Below, one piece after another: positions 1 to 6,773 of a stretch of 10,850 nucleotides of DNA. Positions within the stretch are counted from its first letter, which is position 1, and each line of letters starts with the position of its first letter. Source of the DNA: Caulobacter sp. B11 (lineage in GTDB: Bacteria; Pseudomonadota; Alphaproteobacteria; Caulobacterales; Caulobacteraceae); contig NZ_PEGG01000024.1 of assembly GCF_002737765.1 (NCBI RefSeq), positions 1-10,850 on the forward strand, read 5' to 3'. Below the pieces are notes generated by a model. That model did no database searches. It had not been told where the DNA came from and worked only from the letters and a program-made list of their open reading frames with translations. The position numbers and the translations under genes were made by a program.

Positions 1-3000
1 AGGAGCTAAGCCAGGCCCTTATCGCGTCGAGCTTTCCCAATGCTCAGTGTCTGCCTGTCGGTCAGCCCGACGGAGGACGAGATGCATTCGTCCTCCGTCA
101 AATGATTTCAAATACCATGGCGCGGAATCCCGCGAAGGATTTAATTGTATTCCAAGTAAAGTATGTAAAAAACGTCGCCGATACGCGCGATGAACGCGAC
201 ATGGTTGAAGCGGTTATAAAGTCGGAAAAGGCAAAGGTTGAGAAACTAAAATCTGCCGGAATATCGAAATATTACCTAATAACAAATATAAAGGGTACTT
301 CGCATCTCAATGCGGGATCTATCGATCGCGTAAATGATCTTCTTACAAAAGAGTTCGGGATCGAATCTTATTGTTGGTGGAGAGATGATATCGACCGTCG
401 ATTAGACGGAAATGCTAGTGTGAAGTGGAGCTATCCAGAAATACTTAAGGCCACCGATCTTTTGCAGGCCCTTATTGAGGGGCATCTCGGGGAAGATGAG
501 GCGCGTCGCAAATCGGCAATTCGTGCGTACATGACTGCGCAATATGACGATGAGCAAGAGCTAAAATTCAAGCAAACCGATCTGCGCAGTACCATGGTAG
601 ATCTATTTGTAGACTTACCGATGAGAAGAACCTACGATCCGGTAGATGTAGATCATATTCAGTCAAGACATGTGCAGCGTTCCGATCTTGCCAGATACGC
701 TAACTCAATCTCACTCAGAGAGTTAGAAGACACGCTCAATTCTGCTGAATATTTTCTAACAAGTAACACAATTAATGTCTCTCAGCGAATAGTACTGGAA
801 GGCGCTCCAGGTCAAGGTAAATCGACGGTAACGCAGTTTATATGCCAGGTTATGAGAATGAAGCTCCTTGGAAAGGGGCAAGATATTCTATCTATACCGG
901 AAGCATTGCGGGCAACGGCGGTTAGAATTCCCTTCCGGGTCGATCTCCGCGACCTCGCGAAATGGATTGCTGGAACCGATCCATTCCAGCCGCGCCCTAC
1001 GGATCTGGACGAGAAGGAACCGAGATCGCTCGAAGGATTTCTTGCTGGTCAAGTCCGTTTCCTGTCGGGAGGGCATGAGTTTAATGTTTCGGATCTGTCT
1101 GCCGTGGCGCGCGCCAGTCACATGCTGCTCGCTCTCGATGGATTCGACGAGGTTGCTGATGTGGAGCTCAGGAAGCAGCTCGTCGCCGAAATCACAAAGG
1201 GCTCTGCCCGTCTCGTGAATGCTGGCAGCTTCTCTGTCCAAACTATCGTGACCAGTAGACCAGCGGCCTTCGCAAAATCAATTCGCTTCCCGAGAGAACA
1301 GTGGGTCTATTTTGAGCTTTTGCCGCTCGAACGAAATCAAGTCGACGCCTATGCGGCTAAGTGGATGAAGGCAAAGGGCATTAAGGAGGCTGAGAGACTT
1401 CAACTATCAAAGATCCTTGAATCTAAATTAGCTGAGGCTCACACCCAGTTTCTCGCGAAAAATCCGATGCAGCTTACAATCCTGCTGTCATTGATAAATA
1501 ATAGAGGTGCTTCTCTGCCGGAGAAGCGGACGGCCATGTATGACGCTTACATGGATATGTTTTTTAGCCGAGAGTCTGAAAAAAGTAATATAGTGCGAGA
1601 TAATAGAGAACTGCTGATTGATATTCATCGATATTTAGCCTGGAAATTGCAGACGGCTGCCGAGGGCGGTGAAAACGGCAGTATTGAGCGTGGCGCGCTT
1701 CGCCAAATGTTGCTGATATATCTCGACTCGCAAGGTGAGGATACCGGCATAGTCGGCGAATTATTCGATGGAATTATAGAGAGGGTTGGAGCACTGGTCT
1801 CCCGTGTTCAGGAGACATACGAATTTGAGGTTCAGCCGTTACGTGAATACTTCGCTGCACGTCATTTATATGAAACCGCGCCCTACTCGCCAGCAGGAGA
1901 CGAAAAGAACGGCACGAAATTAGATCGCTTCGATGCCCTGATTAAAAATCCTTACTGGCTAAATGTTGCGAGGTTCTACGGCGGATGCTTCAGCAAGGGA
2001 GAAATATCCGCACTAGTGGACGAGCTGACGGAGCTTTCCGGAACCAGCTCATTCAGCATTACGAGTCATCCGCGTAGCGTGGCGCTTATGCTTTTGTGCG
2101 ATTGGGTATTCACCCAATATCAGCCGGCCGTCAGGCGGATTGTAGCATTGGTTGGTCAACATCCTCAACTTCGCCAACTATTGGCAAACGCAGAGGCGGG
2201 TGCGGGCGGTTGGTCGTCGCTGCCCGATCGCAGTGGTCGAGCAGAGTTCCTAGATATCCTTTGGGGTAGAATTTCTGCGGCAAAACAAAACGATGAGAAA
2301 TACGCTCTCGCTTCAGCCATTACTCGAAACTCACCAATCAGAGAGAGAATTGCAAGGTGGGAAGCGTCAAGAGAAAATTTTGACAATCTTAATTGGGCAC
2401 GGTTGGGTCGTTTGCTTGGCGTGTTCCATTCAGAAGACCTATACGATGGGGCTATATTGGAAGGCGGGTTTGACGAATCAATTGTGATATCTCTTCTTGA
2501 AAGTGAACGTTTCGACATATTGGAAAAATTTGCCGAAAAGGCTGCGGTCAATGTAATGCTTAATTCAATCAGATTGCCTGGTTATGTAGGGGCTGATGCG
2601 CCGGGGAGAATTGGGTGCATCGCTGCTATGTTGGGGTTCAATCAGTATGCTATTGCTCTGAACGACGAATCTGGGGTGCCACTGAAGCACGCTCTTGATC
2701 GACGAAATAGAATGGGCCGATCGGAGAAGCGAAAGCCTGGTGGAGATTGGCGAAATAAAGTCAGCGCAGAAGAGCTGAATGCCTTAGAGGCCTACGATAA
2801 TTTCCTCAATACCCCAACAACAGTGACCTCCACTACGCTTGAGCCGTGGGTGAAGCTTGTTGAAGCTATGCGTCGAGCTTGGGGCGATAGTCCGGCTATT
2901 GATCGCATCGCCTTCATGGCGTCCGGCGTTCGATCAAAAGAAGCGTTGGGCGTTGACTCCGGTTTGAAGGGTGCCCCCAACCTCGTGGCAGTTGCCCGTT

Positions 3001-3671
3001 TTGTTCGGCTGAAATCCGGTGCGCCGCGTTGGTGGGCAGACCGACTTAGCGAGGAGACGTCTTCGGCAGAGCGTCGGCGCTTACTACTTTTGCTTTGGTT
3101 GTGGGCCACACCAAAGACTATTTTGAAGATATCCGAGAGTATCTCGAATGCATTGAACTCTCTGCGCGAGACGGATTGGATTGAACTTTGTCGCGATTAT
3201 CACTGCCTTGAGGGGCGTCTTAAGGACAAAACTCCTATATTCATTTCTGACATTGAAGTCACATCGATGACCCGTTATGGGGCGCGGTCAGCTATGTTTA
3301 TGGGGATGAGGGTGGGGCGAAGGGCACAAGTAAAATTTGGGGCTTATATCGCCGATGCCGCAGTCAAGACCGCCGGTAGCCCTGAACTCCAGTTCGCCAT
3401 GGATACGATCCTGGGATCAAGCCGAAAGGCCGGAGAGTTGCGGTCGAACCTCAATCGCATCGAGTGTCTTTATTCTCGTGGTGCATTGGCTCGTCACCCA
3501 TTTACCGAAGATCTGGAAATGTCGACATTTATTGCCAAGCGGATATCGGAAGATCCAGAGCGCTACCCTCTGCCTCTTGTGTCACAGGCCGATAGCCATC
3601 TGCGATCGTTGTTTGGAGCGTCAGCATCAAAACTTCTAGATGTGGCAAGCCGAGAACGATGGTTCCAGTAG
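1..3671 (+). CDS. PD-(D/E)XK nuclease-NACHT STAND NTPase, probable anti-phage sensor (5' end outside window)
   Basis: The reading frame is open from base 3, so the gene starts left of the window; the ATG at 102 is internal. Numbering residues from that ATG, the nuclease core is a GGRDA motif just upstream (catalytic Asp at 81-83) followed by a beta strand ending in Q-V-K (residues 18-20), the D...QxK pattern of Mrr-like endonucleases. The NACHT NTPase follows: Walker A GAPGQGKST (234-242), Walker B ALDGFDE (344-350), a sensor-like TIVTSRP (381-387), a conserved NPMQL (454-458) and QPLREYFAA (578-586). About 600 further residues show no repeat I recognise and may form the sensing region. Known bNACHT and Avs proteins use this order: STAND assembly after detecting a phage signal activates the effector nuclease. 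The defence role is inferred from architecture. It ends at TAG 3669-3671 without visible disruption. Confidence 0.88.
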   Translation, partial: ELSQALIASSFPNAQCLPVGQPDGGRDAFVLRQMISNTMARNPAKDLIVFQVKYVKNVADTRDERDMVEAVIKSEKAKVEKLKSAGISKYYLITNIKGTSHLNAGSIDRVNDLLTKEFGIESYCWWRDDIDRRLDGNASVKWSYPEILKATDLLQALIEGHLGEDEARRKSAIRAYMTAQYDDEQELKFKQTDLRSTMVDLFVDLPMRRTYDPVDVDHIQSRHVQRSDLARYANSISLRELEDTLNSAEYFLTSNTINVSQRIVLEGAPGQGKSTVTQFICQVMRMKLLGKGQDILSIPEALRATAVRIPFRVDLRDLAKWIAGTDPFQPRPTDLDEKEPRSLEGFLAGQVRFLSGGHEFNVSDLSAVARASHMLLALDGFDEVADVELRKQLVAEITKGSARLVNAGSFSVQTIVTSRPAAFAKSIRFPREQWVYFELLPLERNQVDAYAAKWMKAKGIKEAERLQLSKILESKLAEAHTQFLAKNPMQLTILLSLINNRGASLPEKRTAMYDAYMDMFFSRESEKSNIVRDNRELLIDIHRYLAWKLQTAAEGGENGSIERGALRQMLLIYLDSQGEDTGIVGELFDGIIERVGALVSRVQETYEFEVQPLREYFAARHLYETAPYSPAGDEKNGTKLDRFDALIKNPYWLNVARFYGGCFSKGEISALVDELTELSGTSSFSITSHPRSVALMLLCDWVFTQYQPAVRRIVALVGQHPQLRQLLANAEAGAGGWSSLPDRSGRAEFLDILWGRISAAKQNDEKYALASAITRNSPIRERIARWEASRENFDNLNWARLGRLLGVFHSEDLYDGAILEGGFDESIVISLLESERFDILEKFAEKAAVNVMLNSIRLPGYVGADAPGRIGCIAAMLGFNQYAIALNDESGVPLKHALDRRNRMGRSEKRKPGGDWRNKVSAEELNALEAYDNFLNTPTTVTSTTLEPWVKLVEAMRRAWGDSPAIDRIAFMASGVRSKEALGVDSGLKGAPNLVAVARFVRLKSGAPRWWADRLSEETSSAERRRLLLLLWLWATPKTILKISESISNALNSLRETDWIELCRDYHCLEGRLKDKTPIFISDIEVTSMTRYGARSAMFMGMRVGRRAQVKFGAYIADAAVKTAGSPELQFAMDTILGSSRKAGELRSNLNRIECLYSRGALARHPFTEDLEMSTFIAKRISEDPERYPLPLVSQADSHLRSLFGASASKLLDVASRERWFQ

Positions 3672-3707
3672 GAGCCAAATCCCCTAAATAAAAGAAACAA
3701 ATCTGTT

Positions 3708-3722
3708 GGAAAACGATTTTCC
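3708..3722 (+). terminator. Possible weak terminator hairpin after the NACHT gene
   Basis: GGAAAA and TTTTCC pair over six bases around a CGA loop, 36 bases after the stop of the NACHT gene, and are followed by a pyrimidine-rich TGCTTCTTTAT. The stem is AT-rich and the T run is interrupted, so termination is only a possibility. Confidence 0.3.
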
Positions 3723-4012
3723 TGCTTCTTTATAATCGTCGGTAAAATTTATTTGCCTCGATATCATAGACGCGCAAATTTGGGTTTGCAGAGTTCTAAG
3801 TTAGTCCTACCTAACGGAGCGCGTTTCAAATTGCTGCAATTTTTCAGAATTGCATCCTCTGGACGGCCGGTGATCTGACGAATTTTTTCATGTAGCGCGG
3901 CCAGCGTCTGGCGGTGAATCGAGGTTGAATTCTAGTGCCATGGTGGCATTTACAGCCTTTAGATGTCGTGAAGGTCGGGCCATGGCTATATATTCCAGAG
4001 TTCTAAATCGGT

Positions 4013-4025
4013 CTGTTATAAACAG
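4013..4025. promoter_or_regulatory. Palindrome overlapping a TATAAA box; candidate operator/promoter
   Basis: CTGTT ATA AACAG is a perfect 13-base palindrome centred 36 bases upstream of the TTG start of the next gene. Its centre contains TTATAAA, which could serve as a -10 element. The position suits a repressor site over a promoter; no regulator is visible in the window. Confidence 0.35.
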
Positions 4026-4054
4026 GCGGGCTTAGAGATAGAAGGACGCTAGGC

Positions 4055-5032
4055 TTGGACGCTCTCTTCTATCCGACGCTATCACTGCCAGGCTCAGCTT
4101 GGACTAATCCAAACCTTCTCTTCTTCGATGAGATTGGCGTTATCGCGCCGGATGCGGACCCGCGGGAACTCTTTGACGGTCCTACGCGCATGCTCATCGA
4201 CTTTGGATTGGTGCGCCCGGTGGAACCACGTCGGTTTGGGCTCGACGACGAAGCAGACGGTCACGTCTTGAGCCACCTGCTCGGCATGGCTCAAGGCCCG
4301 CAAAAGCGGAATGAAGTCGCTCGCATTCATCTGGGCAAACTAGCTTACGGACGGTTGTCGTCAGAATTATGTGATCTCAAGCTTCTCTGGCCATCGTACC
4401 GAAGCGACTGGTTGGAAGGTCCCGCATGGGTGGTGGAATACGTGATGAGCGTATTCGCAACACGGATGGCGCTGCATCCGCAATTAAACGCATCATTACT
4501 GACGAACCAGCGTGCTGCGGAGCGTTTGGTCGCTGGTGTCGCGATGGGGGAACAAACGAGGTGGTCGCGTCGAATGCGAGCGGTGATGCGTCTGCTACCG
4601 ATCGGACCAGGCGCGGAGATTGCCGAAATAGTGCGCTTCAAAGAAACACATGCGCGGGAATTGCGCTCTTTCCGGAGTCTGATTGAAAGTCTTATTCGGC
4701 GTTCGCCGGACGGTGAAGCCGGTGAATTCGACTTTGCGGCTCGGCTGCGACAGGCAGAAATGCTTCGAGATCACCTTGTGGGCGAGGTTTCGGCGATCCG
4801 CACAACCGCACCACCACTTCCCATCGCACTATCCATCGCGGGCATGGTCGCTCCACTGGTAGAAGCATCGTACGCTTCGGCAGGAGCAGCGTTAGCTGGA
4901 ATCGGTTACCTACTGCATACGCGCGGTTCGGCAAGGACACGTGAGCGCACAGCTTATGATGATAAGCTTGTGTATGCTGCTCTTGCCGCGAATTCCTTCG
5001 CCCCTCGACGGAGTGACGATATTTTGGCGTAG
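4055..5032 (+). CDS. Uncharacterised protein, DUF6236-like, with C-terminal hydrophobic hairpin
   Basis: This encodes 325 residues from TTG. The start is set by a ribosome binding site GAAGGA (4041-4046, eight bases upstream) and by an in-frame TAA at 4019-4021 that excludes a longer frame. The N-terminus (ALFYPTLSL... then W and LLFFDEIGVIAP at residues 20-32) resembles the opening of DUF6236 proteins, which often read YP...W...L.FDxI..i.P. Residues about 186-250 are charged and helical, possibly coiled coil. Residues about 254-287 are hydrophobic, in two short stretches that could insert in a membrane or pack as buried helices. No catalytic motif is recognised. It lies downstream of the nuclease-NACHT gene, but the 383-base gap with its own candidate promoter argues against a tight operon. 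The DUF6236 link is from memory of the family pattern and is tentative. Confidence 0.72.
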   Translation: MDALFYPTLSLPGSAWTNPNLLFFDEIGVIAPDADPRELFDGPTRMLIDFGLVRPVEPRRFGLDDEADGHVLSHLLGMAQGPQKRNEVARIHLGKLAYGRLSSELCDLKLLWPSYRSDWLEGPAWVVEYVMSVFATRMALHPQLNASLLTNQRAAERLVAGVAMGEQTRWSRRMRAVMRLLPIGPGAEIAEIVRFKETHARELRSFRSLIESLIRRSPDGEAGEFDFAARLRQAEMLRDHLVGEVSAIRTTAPPLPIALSIAGMVAPLVEASYASAGAALAGIGYLLHTRGSARTRERTAYDDKLVYAALAANSFAPRRSDDILA

Positions 5033-5167
5033 CCCTCGTGGCTAGAACATCTTGAGTGGGCAGCGTATCCCTTTGATCACTGAGGATGACCGCTGACGGC
5101 GCTCGGCGTCTAAGAGTCTGGAATCTGGCGGGGCACCAATGGGGTGACTTTGGGCACCGCAACTCCT
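5033..5167. other. Short intergenic region, nothing recognised
   Basis: These 135 bases lie between two convergent genes. I see no gene, repeat or clear terminator hairpin. Confidence 0.4.
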
Positions 5168-5470
5168 TCATTCGCTGTCCTTGGCCGCAAATAGCTTGGG
5201 TATCGACAATTTCTCGATCTTACGAACCGCGCGCCAGAACGACCAAGGCACGCCCTCGACCAATTCCATCAGAAACTCTGCGCTCTCGCCTTCAAACTCG
5301 GGCACGTTTTCGGCTTCGATGAAGACGCTCCGCGAATTGCCAGGGCCATTTCCTGGCATCTTGAAGCATAAGGTTCTGCTTGTCGGATCCCCACTCCGTT
5401 CGCGCATTCGTGTTAGCCGCAGAATTGCCCGGCGATACACTCTCGGCGGGGCGCTCTCAGACTGAGCCAT
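5168..5470 (-). CDS. Small hypothetical protein, 100 residues
   Basis: The ATG at 5470 is preceded by GGGAAGG (5485-5479) at eight bases, a strong ribosome binding site. A longer in-frame start at 5770 would overlap the methyltransferase and encodes arginine-rich shadow sequence, so I reject it. The N-terminus is basic (VYRRAILRLTRMRERS, residues 11-26). The C-terminal half is acidic and helical (about 52-78, around EFEGESAEFLMELVEG), followed by PWSFWRAVRKIEKL (75-88). No signal peptide, membrane segment or catalytic motif is seen, and I do not recognise a family. It is convergent with the 325-residue gene and divergent from the adenine methyltransferase. A small DNA-binding or phage accessory protein is possible, but nothing in the sequence demands it. 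Confidence 0.55.
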   Translation of the reverse strand: MAQSESAPPRVYRRAILRLTRMRERSGDPTSRTLCFKMPGNGPGNSRSVFIEAENVPEFEGESAEFLMELVEGVPWSFWRAVRKIEKLSIPKLFAAKDSE

Positions 5471-5638
5471 CGACACTGCCTTCCCGAAATCACCGCCCAG
5501 ATCAGGGCGGGATCGACGCGCGCCAACGCGTCGACCGACGAGTTCCTCCTCGTCACGTACCGCCGTCGATCGCCGACGGATCGTCCGCCCGGACCCCGGG
5601 GCGGCGGACTCATACGCGCCAAGAGGAGCCTCGCGCAA
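5471..5638. promoter_or_regulatory. Divergent intergenic region with three inverted repeats
   Basis: This 168-base gap separates the small minus-strand gene from the methyltransferase and should hold both promoters. It contains TCGACGCG/CGCGTCGA (5513-5520 and 5527-5534, perfect, six-base spacer), CCGTCG/CGACGG (5563-5568 and 5574-5579) and TCCGCC/GGCGGA (5584-5589 and 5603-5608). They could be operators or leader hairpins before the methyltransferase ribosome binding site (GAGGAG, 5623-5628). I cannot assign -35/-10 boxes with confidence. Confidence 0.4.
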
Positions 5639-6499
5639 ATGAATTGTTCTCGAAATGTTCTCACCTCGCCCCTCGCCGCAGTTTCGCCGGCCGAACCCGC
5701 GGCGCCCTGGATCGGCGGCAAACGCCACCTTGCAAAGCGCATCTGTCAGATCCTTGCCGATACCCCGCATGACGCCTACTGCGAGCCGTTCACGGGTATG
5801 GGCGGTGTGTTCCTGCGCCGCGCCGTTCGACCAGGATTAGAGGTCATAAATGACGTCTCGGGAGACGTCGTCACGCTCTTCCGGGTCCTGAGGAGCCATC
5901 CCGAGGCGCTGCTTCGCGAGCTTCGCTGGCGCCCGGCGATGCGAGTCGAATTTGATCGGCTGAAAGGTGCGGCCGCCTACGATCTGACCGACATCGAACG
6001 CGCCGCCCGGTTCCTCTATCTCCAGACCTTGGCGTTCGGCGGCAAGGTTCGCGGCAGAAATTTCGGCGTCGACCCGGTGAAGCCGCACAATTTCGACCTT
6101 GTTCGCCTAGAGCCGCGTCTGCGCAGGATCCATGACCGTTTGGCCGGGGTGGTGATTGAGAACCTGGATTGGGCGGACTTTATTCCCCGCTATGATCGTC
6201 CAGGCACACTGTTCTACCTCGACCCACCCTACTACGGCAGCGAGGATGACTATGGCCGAGAGATCTTCGCCCGTGCCGATTTTCAGCGATTGGCCGACCA
6301 TCTGGCTCGAATTCAGGGCCAGTTCCTCCTGTCGATAAATGACGTACCCGAGACGCGAACCGTGTTCGCCTGGGCTGAGATTGAGGCGGTCAACACGGTC
6401 TATTCGGTCAGCGGAAGCGCACAGGCTGGGCCTGCGAAAGAACTCCTGGTGAGCAGTTCAGGGGTCAGGGCATCGACGCGCCAGCCAAGCCTATTGTGA
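5639..6499 (+). CDS. DNA adenine-N6 methyltransferase, Dam/D12 class, phage type
   Basis: The 286-residue protein transfers a methyl group from S-adenosylmethionine to adenine N6 in DNA. The motifs are in the alpha-class order: PWIGGK (23-28, motif X), EPFTGMGG (49-56, AdoMet-binding motif I), ND (71-72) and the catalytic DPPY (195-198). The C-terminal AKELLVSSSG resembles the usual Dam ending, so the protein looks complete. The ATG is supported by GAGGAG ten bases upstream, although the frame stays open further upstream. Dam relatives usually methylate GATC, but the target here is not shown. The closest relatives I recall are solitary methyltransferases in alphaproteobacterial prophages and integrated elements, not the cell-cycle enzyme CcrM. 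No cognate restriction gene lies beside it. Likely roles are protecting mobile DNA from host restriction or regulating it. Confidence 0.9.
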   Translation: MNCSRNVLTSPLAAVSPAEPAAPWIGGKRHLAKRICQILADTPHDAYCEPFTGMGGVFLRRAVRPGLEVINDVSGDVVTLFRVLRSHPEALLRELRWRPAMRVEFDRLKGAAAYDLTDIERAARFLYLQTLAFGGKVRGRNFGVDPVKPHNFDLVRLEPRLRRIHDRLAGVVIENLDWADFIPRYDRPGTLFYLDPPYYGSEDDYGREIFARADFQRLADHLARIQGQFLLSINDVPETRTVFAWAEIEAVNTVYSVSGSAQAGPAKELLVSSSGVRASTRQPSLL

Positions 6500-6514
6500 G
6501 AACGCGCGTGGAAC
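6500..6514 (-). promoter_or_regulatory. Perfect alphaproteobacterial LexA (SOS) box
   Basis: Read on the minus strand this is GTTC CACGCGC GTTC, matching the alphaproteobacterial LexA consensus GTTC-N7-GTTC exactly. It begins one base after the methyltransferase stop. No gene in the usual position for control by it is apparent, so function is uncertain. Confidence 0.45.
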
Positions 6515-6531
6515 AAAGTCCGGGGATATTC

Positions 6532-6548
6532 CGGGACTTCGGGTCCCG
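6532..6548. terminator. Hairpin between convergent methyltransferase and tRNA genes
   Basis: CGGGAC and GTCCCG pair over six bases around TTCGG. An outer stem GAACAA (6511-6516) with TTGTTC (6559-6564) can enclose it. Its place between two convergent genes suggests a bidirectional terminator, but there is no proper T run on either side. Confidence 0.3.
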
Positions 6549-6560
6549 AACCTTGCCATT

Positions 6561-6575
6561 GTTCGTATGTTGTTC
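6561..6575 (+). promoter_or_regulatory. Second perfect LexA (SOS) box
   Basis: GTTC GTATGTT GTTC matches GTTC-N7-GTTC exactly, in the orientation opposite to the box at 6500-6514 and 46 bases from it. Together the two boxes form a loose inverted repeat around the hairpin. No SOS gene lies directly downstream on either strand. Confidence 0.45.
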
Positions 6576-6638
6576 CCATTTTCATCGAAACAAGGGAAGG
6601 GGTGCGCGCCCTTAATGCCTTGATTTATAGGGAAGAAA

Positions 6639-6715
6639 TGGCGCACCCGACACGATTCGAACGTGTGACCTTTGCCTTCGGAGGGCAACGCTCTATCCAG
6701 CTGAGCTACGGGTGC
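6639..6715 (-). tRNA. tRNA-Arg (anticodon CCG)
   Basis: A 77-base tRNA is read on the minus strand. The acceptor stem GCACCCG pairs perfectly with CGGGTGC, the discriminator is G, and CCA is encoded. The D arm reads GCTCAGCTGGATAGAGC, the anticodon loop CTCCGAA sits between TTGCC and GGCAA (anticodon CCG, arginine codon CGG), and the T arm contains GTTCGAATC. Its 3' end faces the compositionally foreign left region, the usual side for integration of islands and prophages into tRNA genes. No second copy of the tRNA 3' end is seen in the window, so the far attachment site must be outside if the island is intact. Confidence 0.96.
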
Positions 6716-6735
6716 ATCCGCCTTGCGGAAGCGCG

Positions 6736-6764
6736 GTCTTAGCCGAAAGGCGCGCGGGGCGCAA
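6736..6764 (-). promoter_or_regulatory. Promoter of tRNA-Arg, Caulobacter housekeeping type
   Basis: On the minus strand TTGCGCC (6764-6758) is followed after 14 bases by GCTAAGAC (6743-6736). This fits the Caulobacter sigma-73 pattern TTGaCgS, 10-14 bases, GCtANAWC closely. Transcription would begin around 6730, some 15 bases before the mature tRNA. The promoter fits between the permease stop and the tRNA, so the tRNA has its own start. Confidence 0.7.
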
Positions 6765-6773
6765 ACGCCTCTG

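Larger units (their letters stand above)
3672..4054. other. AT-rich intergenic region with several palindromes
   Basis: No convincing gene is seen in these 383 bases. There are several short inverted repeats: 3708-3722 (GGAAAA/TTTTCC), 3828-3842 (AAATTGC T GCAATTT) with a related half-site AATTGCA at 3848-3854, and 4013-4025 (CTGTT ATA AACAG). The region separates the NACHT gene from the next plus-strand gene and probably contains that gene's promoter and operator. A 31-codon minus-strand frame (3888-3983) is too short and lacks support. Confidence 0.6.

Noticed and set aside
3888..3983. Short minus-strand frame of 31 codons, with a second open frame following it (possible decayed gene)
   Set aside because: There is no recognisable family and no ribosome binding site strong enough to decide; a frameshifted remnant cannot be excluded but is not supported.
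5168..5770. Extending the small minus-strand gene to the upstream start at 5770
   Set aside because: The extra 100 residues overlap the methyltransferase, are arginine- and glycine-rich, and a strong ribosome binding site supports the shorter start at 5470.
6594..6616. Inverted repeat AAGGG/CCCTT as terminator of the tRNA
   Set aside because: The stem is only five bases with a seven-base loop and no T run follows on the minus strand.
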